Of a stretch of 64,000 nucleotides of DNA, positions 9,521 through 20,089 are shown piece after piece. Position 1 is the first letter of the stretch, and each line of letters begins with the position of its first letter. Made by a program: the position numbers and the translations under genes. Source of the stretch: CAWBRT01 sp963819175 (GTDB lineage: Bacteria > Acidobacteriota > Terriglobia > Terriglobales > Acidobacteriaceae); NCBI GenBank assembly GCA_963819175.1, contig CAWFVJ010000013.1:372001-436000 (forward strand), read 5' to 3'. The notes under the pieces are model-generated. The model was not told the DNA's origin. It ran no database searches and saw only the letters and a program-made list of their open reading frames with translations.

Positions 9521-10584
9521 ATGGTTCGCAGTCAAGATTCATTCACGACCGAGGATGAAGACTCCATTCGCGGAGTTGGTGTCCGCCACAAGGACTCGGA
9601 GAGCTACGTTCCCGGCGAGGCCGAATCCTTGTCGCTGGAGGACAGGATCGTCGATCTCGACGCGGTGGAGCAATCGCCGTTTCTGCGCGGGCAGAAGCGC
9701 GTTCCGAGTGCGGCGCGGCCCCTTCCAGAGAGGCACGACGAGTCGCCTGCGCGCGCTCTTGCTGTTTCTGGTCATTGTCATCGTTGCCGCCGCGGCCGCC
9801 ACGGCTGTCATACCGTTACGGCAAGTATTCATGGCGCTTCCGGGTGGATTCGAGCGATGCCATCGAGATTGTCGGGAGCCGGAATGCAACTCGAGCGCAG
9901 GTGCTGCAAGTGATGGGCGCCGATATTGGCCGCAACGTTTTCTTTATCCCGCTCGACGAGCGCAAGCGCCAACTGGAAAAGATTCCCTGGGTCGAGTCGG
10001 CCAGTGTGATGCGGCTTCTGCCGAACCGTATGCGCATAGCCCTGCGGGAGCGCACGCCGATCGCATTTGCCAAGGTCGGCGAGCGCATTGAACTGATCGA
10101 CGTGAACGGCGTAACCATGGCGATGCCTCTGGGCGGCAACTATTCGTTCCCGGTCATCGTGGGCAACGCCGAATCCGATCCGCTTTCGACCCGCACGGCG
10201 CGGATGAAGACCTACGTCGAACTTGTCCGCCAGTTGGATTCGACGGGCGCGAATTACTCGCGTGAATTGGATGAAGTGGATTTGTCGGACCCCGAAGACG
10301 TCAAGATCAGTGTCGCCGACCAGCAAGGCACGCTGCTGATTCACCTTGGTTCCAGCAGCTACCTGGAGCGATTCAGTCTTTACAAGACGCACATTCAGGA
10401 GTGGCGCCAGCAGTTCCAGCAGCTGCACTCGGTGGATCTGCGATTTGACCGGCAGGTTATTCTCAATCCAGGATCATCGGCTCCGGCGACTCCGGTCATT
10501 GAACAGGCTCCGCCGCCGGGACCGAAGCCGATTGCCACCGGGTCGGCAGGCGCGCATGGCCAACGCCCAAAAGGTAAGCACTAG
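9521..10584 (+). CDS. ftsQ: Cell division protein FtsQ (two frameshifts)
   Basis: A single-pass inner-membrane division protein that links FtsA/Z to septal synthesis. Three frames combine: an N-terminal cytoplasmic part ending SPFLRGQKRVP, a basic stretch VRRGPFQRG plus the transmembrane helix LLLFLVIVIVAAAAATAV, and a periplasmic part starting YRYGKYSWRFRVDSS with the POTRA domain (IPWVESASVMRLLPNRMRI, shown in part) and an FtsQ beta domain. Dropping one A near 9706 and one A near 9811 gives a continuous product of about 353 residues. The ATG at 9521 is the first in the N-terminal frame; a GTG at 9491 is possible. It sits directly before ftsA. Confidence 0.87.
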
Positions 10585-10587
10585 GTT

Positions 10588-11814
10588 ATGGCAAAGCAGA
10601 ACGAGAATATTCTAAGCGTCGTTGACATCGGCACCGCTAAGACGGTGGCGCTGGTCGCCGAGATCACCGACGCCGGCCTGCGCTATCGCGGACATGGAAT
10701 TGCCGCTTCCCGCGGCTCGCGCAAGGGAATCATCGTCGATCTCGATAAGGCCACCGCCAGCGTAAAGATGGCGATGGAAGATGCTGAGTCGTCGGCCGAG
10801 GTGCCGCTCGATCGCGCGGTCGTAGGGGTTGCGGGACCGCATATCCGCGCCATCAACAGCCAGGGCGGCATCACGCTCGGGGCGGAGGCGCGCGAGGTTT
10901 CCAAGGAAGATATCCGTCAGGCGGTCGAAAAGGCGCGGAACATTCCTCTGCCCGACGATCGCGAAATCGTGCACCTGTTGCCCCAGGACTTCATTCTCGA
11001 CCAGCAGGATGGCTTGCGCGATCCGGCGGGAATGCTGGGCCGCCAACTCGAAGTTCGCGTACACGTGATCACCGCCGCCACCAGCGCCTATCAGAACGTC
11101 ATCACGGTGATGAATCGCGCCGGCATTCACGTGGACGGCACGGTCTACGAAGTGCTGGCGTGCTCCGATGCCGTGTTGCGCACCGACGAACGGGAACTGG
11201 GCATCTGCATCTGCGATATCGGGGCCGGATCGTCCGACGTCATCGTCTTTCACGAGGGCGTTGCCGTCCATACCGCCGTGATTCCAATTGGCGGCGATCA
11301 CTTCACCAACGATGTGGCCGTGGGGTTGCGCACGCCTCTGGCGGATGCGGAAAAAATCAAACGCCAGTTCGGCTGCGCCATTGTGACTTCCATTCCGGAA
11401 AGCACGGAGATCGAAGTGCCGTCGGTTGGCGATCGCCCCTCGCGGCTGGTGCCGCAGCGTTTTCTCGGAGAGGTGCTGGAGCCGCGCGCCCGCGAACTGG
11501 TCTACATGCTGCGCGATAACCTGCGCCAGGCGGGAGTGGTTGAAATGCTGGGATCGGGCGTGGTGCTCACCGGCGGCGGCGCGCGCCTGCCGGGGCTGAT
11601 CGAGACCGCGGAGGACATTCTGCGCTGTCCGGCCCGCATCGGATTGCCAATCCCGATGGCGAAGCTGCCGGCATTGCTGGGCGAACCGGAGTTCGCAACC
11701 GTGCTTGGAATGGTTTTCTACTGGCATCGTATACGGGCGCAAAAAGTGCGCGAGGAGCAAGGACTGGGCAAGCGCTTGCGGTCGTTTTTTGCGCGCGCGA
11801 ACTTTGGGTTTTAG
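10588..11814 (+). CDS. ftsA: Cell division protein FtsA
   Basis: An intact 408-residue actin-like ATPase that anchors FtsZ to the membrane. Motifs include the phosphate-1 region SVVDIGTAKTVALVAE, the SHS2/1C domain region (about residues 85-165), the phosphate-2 loop ICDIGAGSSDVIVF and the adenosine motif VVLTGGGARLPGL. The C-terminus is basic (GKRLRSFFARANFGF), as expected for an amphipathic membrane-targeting helix. The start lies three bases after the ftsQ stop and ftsZ follows 34 bases later, so the three are probably one transcript. Unlike its neighbours it has no frameshift. Confidence 0.96.
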   Translation: MAKQNENILSVVDIGTAKTVALVAEITDAGLRYRGHGIAASRGSRKGIIVDLDKATASVKMAMEDAESSAEVPLDRAVVGVAGPHIRAINSQGGITLGAEAREVSKEDIRQAVEKARNIPLPDDREIVHLLPQDFILDQQDGLRDPAGMLGRQLEVRVHVITAATSAYQNVITVMNRAGIHVDGTVYEVLACSDAVLRTDERELGICICDIGAGSSDVIVFHEGVAVHTAVIPIGGDHFTNDVAVGLRTPLADAEKIKRQFGCAIVTSIPESTEIEVPSVGDRPSRLVPQRFLGEVLEPRARELVYMLRDNLRQAGVVEMLGSGVVLTGGGARLPGLIETAEDILRCPARIGLPIPMAKLPALLGEPEFATVLGMVFYWHRIRAQKVREEQGLGKRLRSFFARANFGF

Positions 11815-11848
11815 CCTGGCAGTCGCCAGGGGAAAAGGGAATCCGTCG

Positions 11849-13158
11849 ATGGACACAGTCGAAAATAAGGACATTCGAATCCAGTTCAACGAAGATCCAC
11901 GCAACAACGCAAAGATCAAGGTGATCGGTGTCGGCGGCGGCGGCGGCAATGCCGTCAACCGCATGATTGACGCGGCCCTGGAGGGCGTGGAGTTCCTGGT
12001 TGCGAACACCGACATGCAAGCGCTCCAGCTTTCGCGCGCTCCGGTTAAGATTCAGCTCGGCGTCAAGCTGACCAATGGACTCGGAGCCGGCTCCAATCCC
12101 GAAATTGGCCGCAAGGCGGCACTGGAAGACGCCGACAAAATCATCGAAGCGCTGGAAGGCGCCGACATGGTCTTTGTCACCACCGGACTGGGCGGCGGCA
12201 CCGGAACCGGATCGGCCCCGATCATCGCATCGCTTGCCAGCGAAATGGGCGCGCTGACGGTCGCGGTAGTGACCAAGCCTTTTGCCTTTGAAGGCAAGCG
12301 CCGCATGCAGCAGGCTGAGCGCGGCCTTGCCGAGCTGATCGATTCGGTGGATACGGTGATCGTCATCCCCAACGAGAAGCTGCTGGCGGTGGCCAAGGAC
12401 GCCGGATTCTTCGAATCGTTCCGCATTGCCGACGACATTTTGCGCCAGGGCGTTCAGGGCATTTCCGACATCATCACCATTCCCGGCATCATCAACCGTG
12501 ATTTTGCCGACGTGAAGGCCATCATGGCCGGCATGGGCTACGCCGTCATGGGCACGGCAACCGCAAAAGGCGAACGCCGCACCATGGAGGCGGCACAGCG
12601 CGCCATCGCGTCGCCTCTGCTTGAGGCGGGGGCCATCGACGGAGCGCGCGGCATCCTGATCAATATCACCGGATCAAGCACGCTCAAACTCGCCGAGGTC
12701 AACGAGGCATCCACCATCATCCAGAGCGCGGCTCACGAGGACGCAAACATCATTTTCGGCGCCGTGCTCGACGAAAAAATGAAGGACGAGGTCAAAATCA
12801 CGGTGATCGCCACCGGCTTCAAGGCAGACCAAATCCGCAGGCGCGAACGCGCTCCATTGGCGGTAGCTGCCGCGCAACCGCATTTTGAGCAAGCCCCGGC
12901 GCCCATCCACTATCAGCCCGAGGTCCAGGCGGAGCCCTCCGAGCCGGAGCCTGCAGCGCAAGTGGAGCCCGAAACTCCAGCCCGAACCGCCGGGTGAGCT
13001 TGCCCCGGAAGCACCGGTGACGCGCACGTGGCAGGCGCCAACTCCCGTGCGGGAAAGCACTTCCACTCGAATCGGTGACACGCAGTCTGACAAGCGAATT
13101 CGAGCAGGACGACCTTGACGTTCCGGCGTTTCTGCGCAAGCGAAACGAGGACCGCTGA
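11849..13158 (+). CDS. ftsZ: Cell division protein FtsZ (two frameshifts in the C-terminal linker)
   Basis: The tubulin-like GTPase of the Z-ring. The core is intact: VIGVGGGGGNAVNRM, the tubulin signature GGGTGTGSAP and the T7 loop NRDFADVKAIM. The first frame stops at 12997 in the Pro/Glu-rich linker, but the frame used by positions about 12985-13080 continues the linker (PEPPGELAPEAPVTRT) and the next frame ends with the conserved C-terminal peptide DDLDVPAFLRKR and a stop at 13156-13158. Two single-base shifts therefore hide the FtsA-binding tail. The start is the ATG at 11849; the open frame upstream overlaps ftsA and is not used. Confidence 0.95.
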
Positions 13159-13736
13159 AGCACGCACGGCGAGCAGTGCTTCGCCGTGGAACCACGAAGC
13201 CTGTTGGAATACACAAACCGTGATACTGCCCTGGAACAATTCCCAAATCGGGATACCCGAGCATCAGCGTCGGCATGCCTTCCGCGAATCCGGTATAACC
13301 TCGCAAGTTCGCATTCGTCCCTTCCCTTGCAGGGTGAATGCAGCCACTGCCGCGCTTCCGCGGAGACACGGCTCGTTGCCCGCGCGAGCGTGCCCGCCCT
13401 GGGCGGCGCGTTTTCCGTTTTGGAACTAGTAGAAAATTCCGGTAACCGATCCTTTCGTTTCGTCATGACTCAACTTTGACAACGGCTTTATTTCGGTTTT
13501 GTGCTAACAATTGCAATGTAGATGCTTTTTGTCTTGCGCGAAGGTATATCCGACGAGGCAGCCCGCGATGGATTCCCGCAGGCGATGACTCCGGATACAC
13601 CGACAGGAACGGGTAGGCAGGTACTTGCATCCAAAAATAAGGTGAGTAGCTGATTTACCGTGTTGACGTCGTGTTTTAGTTTGCAAGAGGCACTCTCGTT
13701 GGCAATGCAGTTTTCACTTGGGGATCGGACTTATCG
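13159..13736. other. Gene-free stretch after ftsZ
   Basis: This 578-bp gap has no convincing coding region. The short open frames lack family features and good ribosome sites. A TTGACA hexamer lies at 13476-13481 but no matching -10 box is found at 16-18 bases. The base composition drops in GC after 13430, consistent with a promoter region for the following transpeptidase. Confidence 0.5.
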
Positions 13737-14990
13737 ATGACTGGGTTTCGCCGTGGTGTGAAGGCCATGATGTTGTCTCTGTTGGCGCTTGTTGTCTGCG
13801 CCAGCTCTTTTGCCGCAACCGTTTCTTCCCGCAAATATTCACGCACGCAAAAGCAGAAAGTCGCCGAGAATGCCAGCGCGCAAAAGCGCATCAGCCATGC
13901 GCGCCACAGCCGCAGCGTGGCGAGGACCGCGGCAACGCAACGCACTACGGCGCAACGCACCACGGCAACGACGCGCACGGCGGCACGCGCTTCTCAGCGG
14001 CGTTATGTCGAGCGCTTCCATACCAGCTCCTTCGCCGAAGGCCAGGGGTTGGACGACGTGACCGGCGGAGAAGATCCGATTGTACGTGCCGCCGCAATCG
14101 ATGCCCTGGGGAACATGAACGGCACGGTAGTCGCCATCGATCCGGGAAGCGGCCGCGTCCTGGCGATGGTCAACCAGAAACTGGCGCTCTCGCAGGGCGC
14201 GCAGCCGTGCTCGACCTTCAAAGTCGCCGTCGCTCTGGCCGCGCTCAACGAGAACATCGTCAAGAAAGAGACTCCCGTGCGGCTTGGCGGCGGCTGGGAA
14301 ATCAACATGACCAATGCCCTGGCGCACTCGAACAATGCTTACTTCGAGGCCGTGGGCCGGCGTCTGGGATTTGAAAAGGTCAGCCACTACGCGCATGAGT
14401 TTGGGCTCGGCGAACTGGCGGGATGGAATATTCCGGGTGAACATCTGGGGACCTTTCCCAGCGAAGAACTTTCGGCGAAGCTGGGCGGCGTAGGGAAGAT
14501 GTGTTCCTTCGGCGAGAGCATCTCTTTGACCCCGCTTCAGCTTGGCGCTCTGATTTCGTCGATCGCCAACGGCGGAACGCTCTATTACTTGCAGCATCCG
14601 GCCACGCCCGAGGATGTTGCCGACTTCCAGCCAAGAGTGAAACGCTACCTGAACATCGCCTCGTTAATTCCCGAGGTGAGCCCAGGGATGGCCGGAGCCG
14701 TGCAGTACGGCACCGCCAGGAGCGTGCACGCAAACTTTACCGAAGCGCAGATCCTGGGCAAGACCGGAACCTGTTCCAAGGACGGCACCCGCTTCGGCTG
14801 GTTCGCCTCCTATGCGAATACGCAATACGGACGCATCGTTGTAGTGTTTTTCCTGGAAGGCGGGCGCCCAACCTTTGGCCCCAAGGCCGCCGAGCTTGCC
14901 GGCAAGTTCTACCGCAATCTGTATGACCACAACTACTTCGCCGGCCTGGTGACGACGCCCAACACCTCGACGGCCAGCCCCATCCGGTAG
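13737..14990 (+). CDS. Penicillin-binding transpeptidase-domain protein
   Basis: A 417-residue exported protein. A signal peptide (cleavage near SSFAATVS) precedes a long Arg/Thr/Ala-rich linker (about residues 35-90) and a single transpeptidase domain. The three catalytic motifs are present: nucleophile STFK (about residue 160), SNN (about 200) and KTGT (about 342). There is no glycosyltransferase or PASTA domain. It should cross-link peptidoglycan or bind beta-lactams. Its place after ftsZ suggests a septal or elongation role, but a class D beta-lactamase-like function is an alternative. Confidence 0.85.
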   Translation: MTGFRRGVKAMMLSLLALVVCASSFAATVSSRKYSRTQKQKVAENASAQKRISHARHSRSVARTAATQRTTAQRTTATTRTAARASQRRYVERFHTSSFAEGQGLDDVTGGEDPIVRAAAIDALGNMNGTVVAIDPGSGRVLAMVNQKLALSQGAQPCSTFKVAVALAALNENIVKKETPVRLGGGWEINMTNALAHSNNAYFEAVGRRLGFEKVSHYAHEFGLGELAGWNIPGEHLGTFPSEELSAKLGGVGKMCSFGESISLTPLQLGALISSIANGGTLYYLQHPATPEDVADFQPRVKRYLNIASLIPEVSPGMAGAVQYGTARSVHANFTEAQILGKTGTCSKDGTRFGWFASYANTQYGRIVVVFFLEGGRPTFGPKAAELAGKFYRNLYDHNYFAGLVTTPNTSTASPIR

Positions 14991-15155
14991 AGCAGCTTCG
15001 CCGGTTCGCAAGACCGATTCCATAGTCGGTGTGCAATAGACTTACTGCAACTTTGCCGGGAGGATCCCCTCCCGCGAATCTTCCAACCAGCGTCATCCTC
15101 GAGGCCTTCGCGCGAATCTTGCGCGACGTGAAGGCGGGGCCGGATTTGAGGTTCT

Positions 15156-15706
15156 TTACTTGGACGCCGGGGTGCCCGTATTCTGAGCCTCGAGCGTCTG
15201 GATTGCGGTTTCGATCGGTCCCCGGGCGCGCGCGTCTTTCTGACTGGCGAGCTTTAGCCTTCAGCCAATCGATCGGCGCCCTGCGGGAGACAAACGGAGT
15301 GGAGGGGTCGATGCTGACGATTCGCAATTCGCCGCTCTGGTCGCGGGTTTCGAAAGTCACGTTTCTTACCGAGCGGCATAGGCATGTAACCGGCTCCCTC
15401 CTCGTATCGACCGATCACGACGTAGGCCACATTAAGGCTGTTGGTCGGGGTGGGAGTCTCGATAAGCTGGTATCGCGAGACGATGAAGATGGAGATGAAG
15501 TCCGGGTTCTCGCGGAACATCGACAGGTTTCTATGTGCTCCCAGCCTTCGGGGCTGAGGCGAGCACCCTGGAAGTCGAGGCGGCAATAGGCGGACACCAG
15601 CCGCCGTTGCTCGACAGCCATCTGTTCAAAACGGAATTCGGATCTTCAGCGCCAGAAGCGGCAGAGAAAAGAGTCAAACAAGACAGCACACAAAGATGCG
15701 ACGCAT
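15156..15706 (-). pseudogene. Secreted hypothetical protein broken by several frameshifts
   Basis: No single frame covers this gene, but segments in all three minus-strand frames line up end to end: a signal-peptide-like start MRRIFVCCLV, then FSLPLLAL, RSEFRFEQMAVEQRRLVSAY, SMFRENPDFISIFIVSRYQL, VAYVVIGRYEEGAGYMPMP, GELRIVSIDPSTPFVSRRA and PIETAIQTLEAQNTG, ending TPASK at a stop at 15156-15158. The product would be about 180 residues. I do not recognise the family. At least four shifts are needed, so it is either a real pseudogene or a badly resolved stretch; the neighbouring genes' shifts favour the latter. It lies downstream of the ABC ATPase on the same strand. Confidence 0.55.
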
Positions 15707-15783
15707 GGCAAAAAGAGTACACCGAAACCGAGTCCAAGTGAACCTAACCTGCCAGACTCTTTCGCGCAGCGGCGAAAGGCTTC

Positions 15784-16497
15784 TCAGTGGGCAAACTGGT
15801 TCCGGGAATCGCGTCCGCGGGCCGTGGGCGTATCGCCGGCGAGCAGGCCGTCCTTGAGGTGGATGGTGCGGTGCGCGTACTCGGCGATGTCGTGCTCGTG
15901 CGTGACCAGGACAATCGTATTGCCGCGCTGATGCAGCTCGTCGAACAGCGCCATGATTTCGTTTCCGGTCTGCGAATCCAGGTTTCCCGTAGGTTCGTCG
16001 GCAAGCAGGATCGAGGGGGAGTTTACCAGTGCCCGCGCGATGGCAACGCGTTGCCGCTGGCCGCCGGAGAGTTCGCTCGGCTTGTGATGCGTGCGGTGTC
16101 CCATGCCAACCTGGGTCAGCGCTTCGCGGGCGCGCTCGATGCGCCGCCCGGCCGAGACACCCGCATAAATCAAGGGAAGTTCCACGTTGTGCAGGGCCGT
16201 AGCGCGCGCCAGCAGATTGAAGGTCTGAAAGACGAATCCGATTTCCTTGTTGCGGATGCGGGCCAGCTCATCGTCGTTCAGTTCGCTCACCAGCTGTCCG
16301 TTCAGCCAGTACTGGCCCTGGGTGGGCGTATCAAGACACCCGATGAGATTCATGAGCGTGGACTTGCCGGAACCGGAAGGGCCCATGATGGCAACGTACT
16401 CGTTGTGGTGGATGGCGAGGTTCACGCCGCGCAGTGCATGAACCTGCTGCTCCGAGCCCATGTCGTAGGTCTTCCACAGATCCTGGGTGCAAATCAT
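15784..16497 (-). CDS. ABC transporter ATP-binding protein, MacB/LolD type
   Basis: A 237-residue ATPase with Walker A GPSGSGKST, Q-loop FQTFNLL, signature LSGGQRQRVAIARAL, Walker B ILLADEP and H-loop VTHEHD. It clusters by motif with the MacB/LolD/FtsE group that drives tripartite efflux or lipoprotein release. It follows the MacA-like adaptor on the same strand with a 125-bp gap, so the two likely act together. The membrane permease expected in such systems is not in the window. Confidence 0.9.
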   Translation of the reverse strand: MICTQDLWKTYDMGSEQQVHALRGVNLAIHHNEYVAIMGPSGSGKSTLMNLIGCLDTPTQGQYWLNGQLVSELNDDELARIRNKEIGFVFQTFNLLARATALHNVELPLIYAGVSAGRRIERAREALTQVGMGHRTHHKPSELSGGQRQRVAIARALVNSPSILLADEPTGNLDSQTGNEIMALFDELHQRGNTIVLVTHEHDIAEYAHRTIHLKDGLLAGDTPTARGRDSRNQFAH

Positions 16498-16622
16498 GGA
16501 CGAATTCGGGAGGGGTATTCCGCGATTCCGTCATGCCGGCAACTTCAGTTGCCATCTTGAAATCTCTCCTCCATCCCGGCTATGCCGGGAATCGCCTGCG
16601 CCGGGGAGCATCGCACAGGGCC

Positions 16623-18007
16623 TTACGAGTTGCCGCCTTCGCGCTTCGGGATGCTGTTATCGATCTTCACGCTGGCGCCGTTGCGCAGCGTACGCAGCAC
16701 CTTGTAGCTGCCGGTTACGATCTCGTCCCCTTCTTTCAGGCCATCCAGGATTTCGATGTCGGTGGTGCCCGTAATTCCAGTGTTGATGGGGATGAAAACC
16801 GCCTTCTTCTCGCGGATGACGAACATTCCCTGGACCTCTTCCTTCGCCTTGCTCCGGTCCTGGGTCGCACTTGCCGCTTCTACTGATGACTTGCCGCCGT
16901 GCCGGGGTTCAAGTTCGCCACGCTGCCGGATGGTAAGCGCCTGGATGGGCACGGTCAGCGCCGCGTCGCGGGTCGCGGTGGTGATCTTTGCCGTAGCCGA
17001 CAGACCCGGGCGAAGATTCTGCGGCGGATCTTCCAGGGTCACCGTGACCTTGAAGTCTCTGGCCTCCTGGGAACCGGTGGTTGACTGCGCGGTGGAGAGG
17101 CCGCTGGTGCGGAGAATTGCGTTTTCGCCGATCTCCGTGACCACGCCCTTGAACTTCTTTCTCGGGAATGCGTCGATGGTTATCTCTGCCGGCTGTCCCA
17201 GCTTGACGTTCACGATGTCGGTTTCGTCCACTTTGACTTCGGCCGTGATCACGGAATTATCCGCCAGCGTCATCAGCGTGCTGCCCGGCGTGTTCTGGAT
17301 TCCAATGACCACGGTTTCGCCCTCGCGTACCGGCAGGTTCGTAATCACTCCGCTGAATGGCGCGCGGTACTCGGTCTTGTCCAGCACATCGGCAGCATGG
17401 CGCAGGGTGGCTACGTTTTGACTCACGTGCTTAGAGGCCGATTCGGCTTGAGCTTTTGCCTGCCGTACCTTTGTCTGGGCCGACACCAGGCTTGCGTTTG
17501 CCGAGTCGTAGGTGGCCTTCTTGGTGTCGTAATCTTGCTTGGCGATCAGTTGTTCCCGGTAAAGGACTTGCGCCCGTTCCCAGTCAAGCCGGCCGTGTTC
17601 CTGATCTGCCTTAGCTCGTTCGAAATCAGCTTCGGCAGGCGTCGAGGTTGGCCATAGCGGCTTCGTAATCGGTCTTGGAGGCAGCCAGCGCGGCTTGGCT
17701 TGCTTCCACGTCGGAGTGAGGTTGAACGTTTTCGATCTGGGCCAGCATCTGGCCCTTCTGCACGCGGTCGCCTTCCTTGACGTAAAGCTTGATGATTTTG
17801 CCGAAGGCGTCGGCGCCGATGTTGACGTAGTTCTTCGGCCTGATTTCGCCCGAGGCCGTAACCACCGCGGAAATCGCGCCTCGCTGCACTCTTGCCGGTT
17901 TGTACCTTGACTACACCCTTGCGACTCTGGATGACGCTGAAAACAACAATAACCACGACTGCGGCCAATCCTGCTATCGCGATAAGCACTTTTGTCCGAG
18001 TCTTCAT
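16623..18007 (-). CDS. MacA/HlyD-family periplasmic adaptor (two frameshifts)
   Basis: A membrane-fusion protein of about 460 residues. The start MKTRTKVLIAIAGLAAVVV gives the N-terminal anchor; the second frame gives the barrel-sandwich half with GDRVQKGQMLAQIE; the third gives a coiled-coil hairpin (about residues 110-210, Ala/Gln/Lys-rich), the second lipoyl half YRAPFSGVI, and the beta-barrel and membrane-proximal domains ending PKREGGNS. One extra base near 17888 and another near 17630 account for the breaks. The adaptor bridges an inner-membrane exporter to an outer-membrane channel. It is upstream of the ABC ATPase. Confidence 0.88.
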
Positions 18008-18307
18008 TGATCCTCAATGACGTTTTCGGAAGAGGCGAATCCCGGAGCTTCGACCTTCCGGCATATACCTTCCGCGAACTTGGCTGCGAAACGAACCATT
18101 ACTGAATATCTCCGCCCTGCCTGGCATAAAACAGTTTTCTCCGTATGCCTATTATACCTGCGGAGCTGGTTGGCCCTCAGCTTGGTATGCAAGCGATTGA
18201 AAGCAAAAGGCGGCCCTGCGCTGGCGCACGGGCCAGCTTGGCTGCCGGTTTGCGCCGCACACGCCGTACACATAGAATCGCAATAGCTCGAATCCTCAGG
18301 AGTTGGC

Positions 18308-20026
18308 GTGTTTACAAGGTATTTTGGATCGCGATGGTTGTTTCCAATGCTGCTGTCTTGCCTGCTGATTGCCTCCGGCTTGGCACAGCAGACGAACGTC
18401 CGCGCCAGCCTCTCCCCCGTCCGGCACCGCGGCTCCCGACAGCGCACGCTCAAAGCAGAGTGACAAAGAGGCCGCCAAGAAGGCCAAGGAGCTACAGCGG
18501 CAACGGCTGAAGGAGTTGCAGGGGCCATTTAAGAAATGGATCAACGAGGATGTCCGCTGGATCATCACTCCCGAGGAGGAGTCCGCCTTTAAGCAGCTTG
18601 CCACCGATGAAGAGCGCGACCAGTTCATCGAGCAATTCTGGCAGCGCCGCGACCCCACGCCTGACACCCTGGAAAACGAGTTCAAGGACGAGCACTACCG
18701 CCGCATCGCTTATGCCAACGAGCACTTCGCCGCCGGAATCACCGGGTTGGCGGACCGACCGCGGCCGCATTTACATCGTCTGGGGTCCTCCGGACGAGAT
18801 CGATTCTCACCCCGCCGGAGGCAATTATCAGCGCGACATCTCGGAAGGCGGCGGTTCCACCTCGACCTATCCCTTCGAACGCTGGCGCTATCGATACCTG
18901 GAAGGCGTCGGACAGGAAGTCACCATCGAGTTTGTGGACTCTTGCATGTGCAACGATTACCACATCTCGATCGATCCCAACGAGAAGGATGCCCTGCTGC
19001 ACACGCCGGGCGCCGGACTCACCATGTACGAACAGATGGGAATGGCCAGCAAGGTCGACCGATTGACCTCCACCAACCCTATGAATCCTTCGAATTCGAT
19101 GGGCGCGAACAAGCAGTTCGACAAGCTGGCGACTTTGGCAAAGCTAAACGCCCCGCCGCCAGTCAAGTTCAAGGATTTGCAGTCCGACGTTACTCACCGC
19201 ATCACCTATAACCTCGTGCCGTTTGACGTGCGCGTCGATTACGCTCGCATCACAGGCGACGCGGTGCTGACCCCGATCACCATCCAGATCAGAAACAAGG
19301 ACATTACGTTTTCCGGCAAGCAAGGCATCCAGCGCGCCAGCGTAAACATTTTCGGCAGGCTCAGCACCCTGACCGGGACGCGTCGCGAAGACCTTTGAAG
19401 ACACGGTTGCGTTGGACGTGCCGGCCGAACTGCTGCCGAAAACGCTCGAGAATGTGTCCGTCTACTGGCAGGCTCCCACGTTGCGTCCGGGGCGTTATCG
19501 GCTCGACATCATCGTGAAAGACGTGAATGGCGACCGCAAGGGGAGTTGGAGCAAGGGCTTGCTGGTGCCGGAATACGCCGAGGACAAACTGGCGTCCTCG
19601 TCGCTGATTTTGGCCGATGTGCTGGAGAAGGTGGGCACCAAGAGTGCGGGCGCGGGCCGGTTCGTGATTGGAAATACCAGGGTGCGTCCCCGCGTCGATT
19701 CCTCCGACGGCAAGCCGGCCAGCTTCAAGCGCGACCAGCGGCTCAATCTCTGGATGCAGGTCTATAACCTGGCGATCGACGGCACAACGAAAAAGCCCTC
19801 GGCCACGATTGAATACGACATCATCAATGCGCAGACCAACCAGTCCGTGCTGCACACCGCGGAAAAGACGGAAGACATGGGCAACAACGTGGGAGAGCAG
19901 CTGACTCTCCAGAAGTCGGTGGCGCTCAACAAACTTGACCCCGGTCTTTACCGCTTCCAGGTCAAAATTAACGACAACGTCGCCAAGCAATCCATCAATC
20001 CGTCAGCGCGATTTGCCGTCGAGTAG
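18308..20026 (+). CDS. GWxTD-domain exported protein (three frameshifts)
   Basis: A secreted protein of about 570 residues, family seen mainly in Acidobacteriota and relatives; function unknown. The GTG at 18308 opens a signal peptide (LLSCLLIASGLAQQ). The next frame gives a charged helix (SDKEAAKKAKELQRQRLKEL) and the domain start WINEDVRWIITPEEE and FIEQFWQRRDPTP. The third frame contains the signature GWRTD followed by RGRIYIVWGPPDEID. The fourth frame holds the C-terminal beta-rich half ending PSARFAVE. Each junction (near 18400, 18755 and 19385) needs removal of one base, for example an extra T inside the GWRTD codons. Confidence 0.8.
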
Positions 20027-20089
20027 CGGGCGCATGCTGGGCCGAGGCGCAACTCTGCCCGGTTTTGGGTGTTCGCTATAATTCCAACA

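Noticed and set aside
10612..12015. 467-codon open frame on the minus strand opposite ftsA
   Set aside because: It is antisense to a clear ftsA, has no domain features, and is typical for GC-rich antisense frames.
13476..13510. Promoter after ftsZ (TTGACA)
   Set aside because: No acceptable -10 hexamer lies at 16-18 bases.
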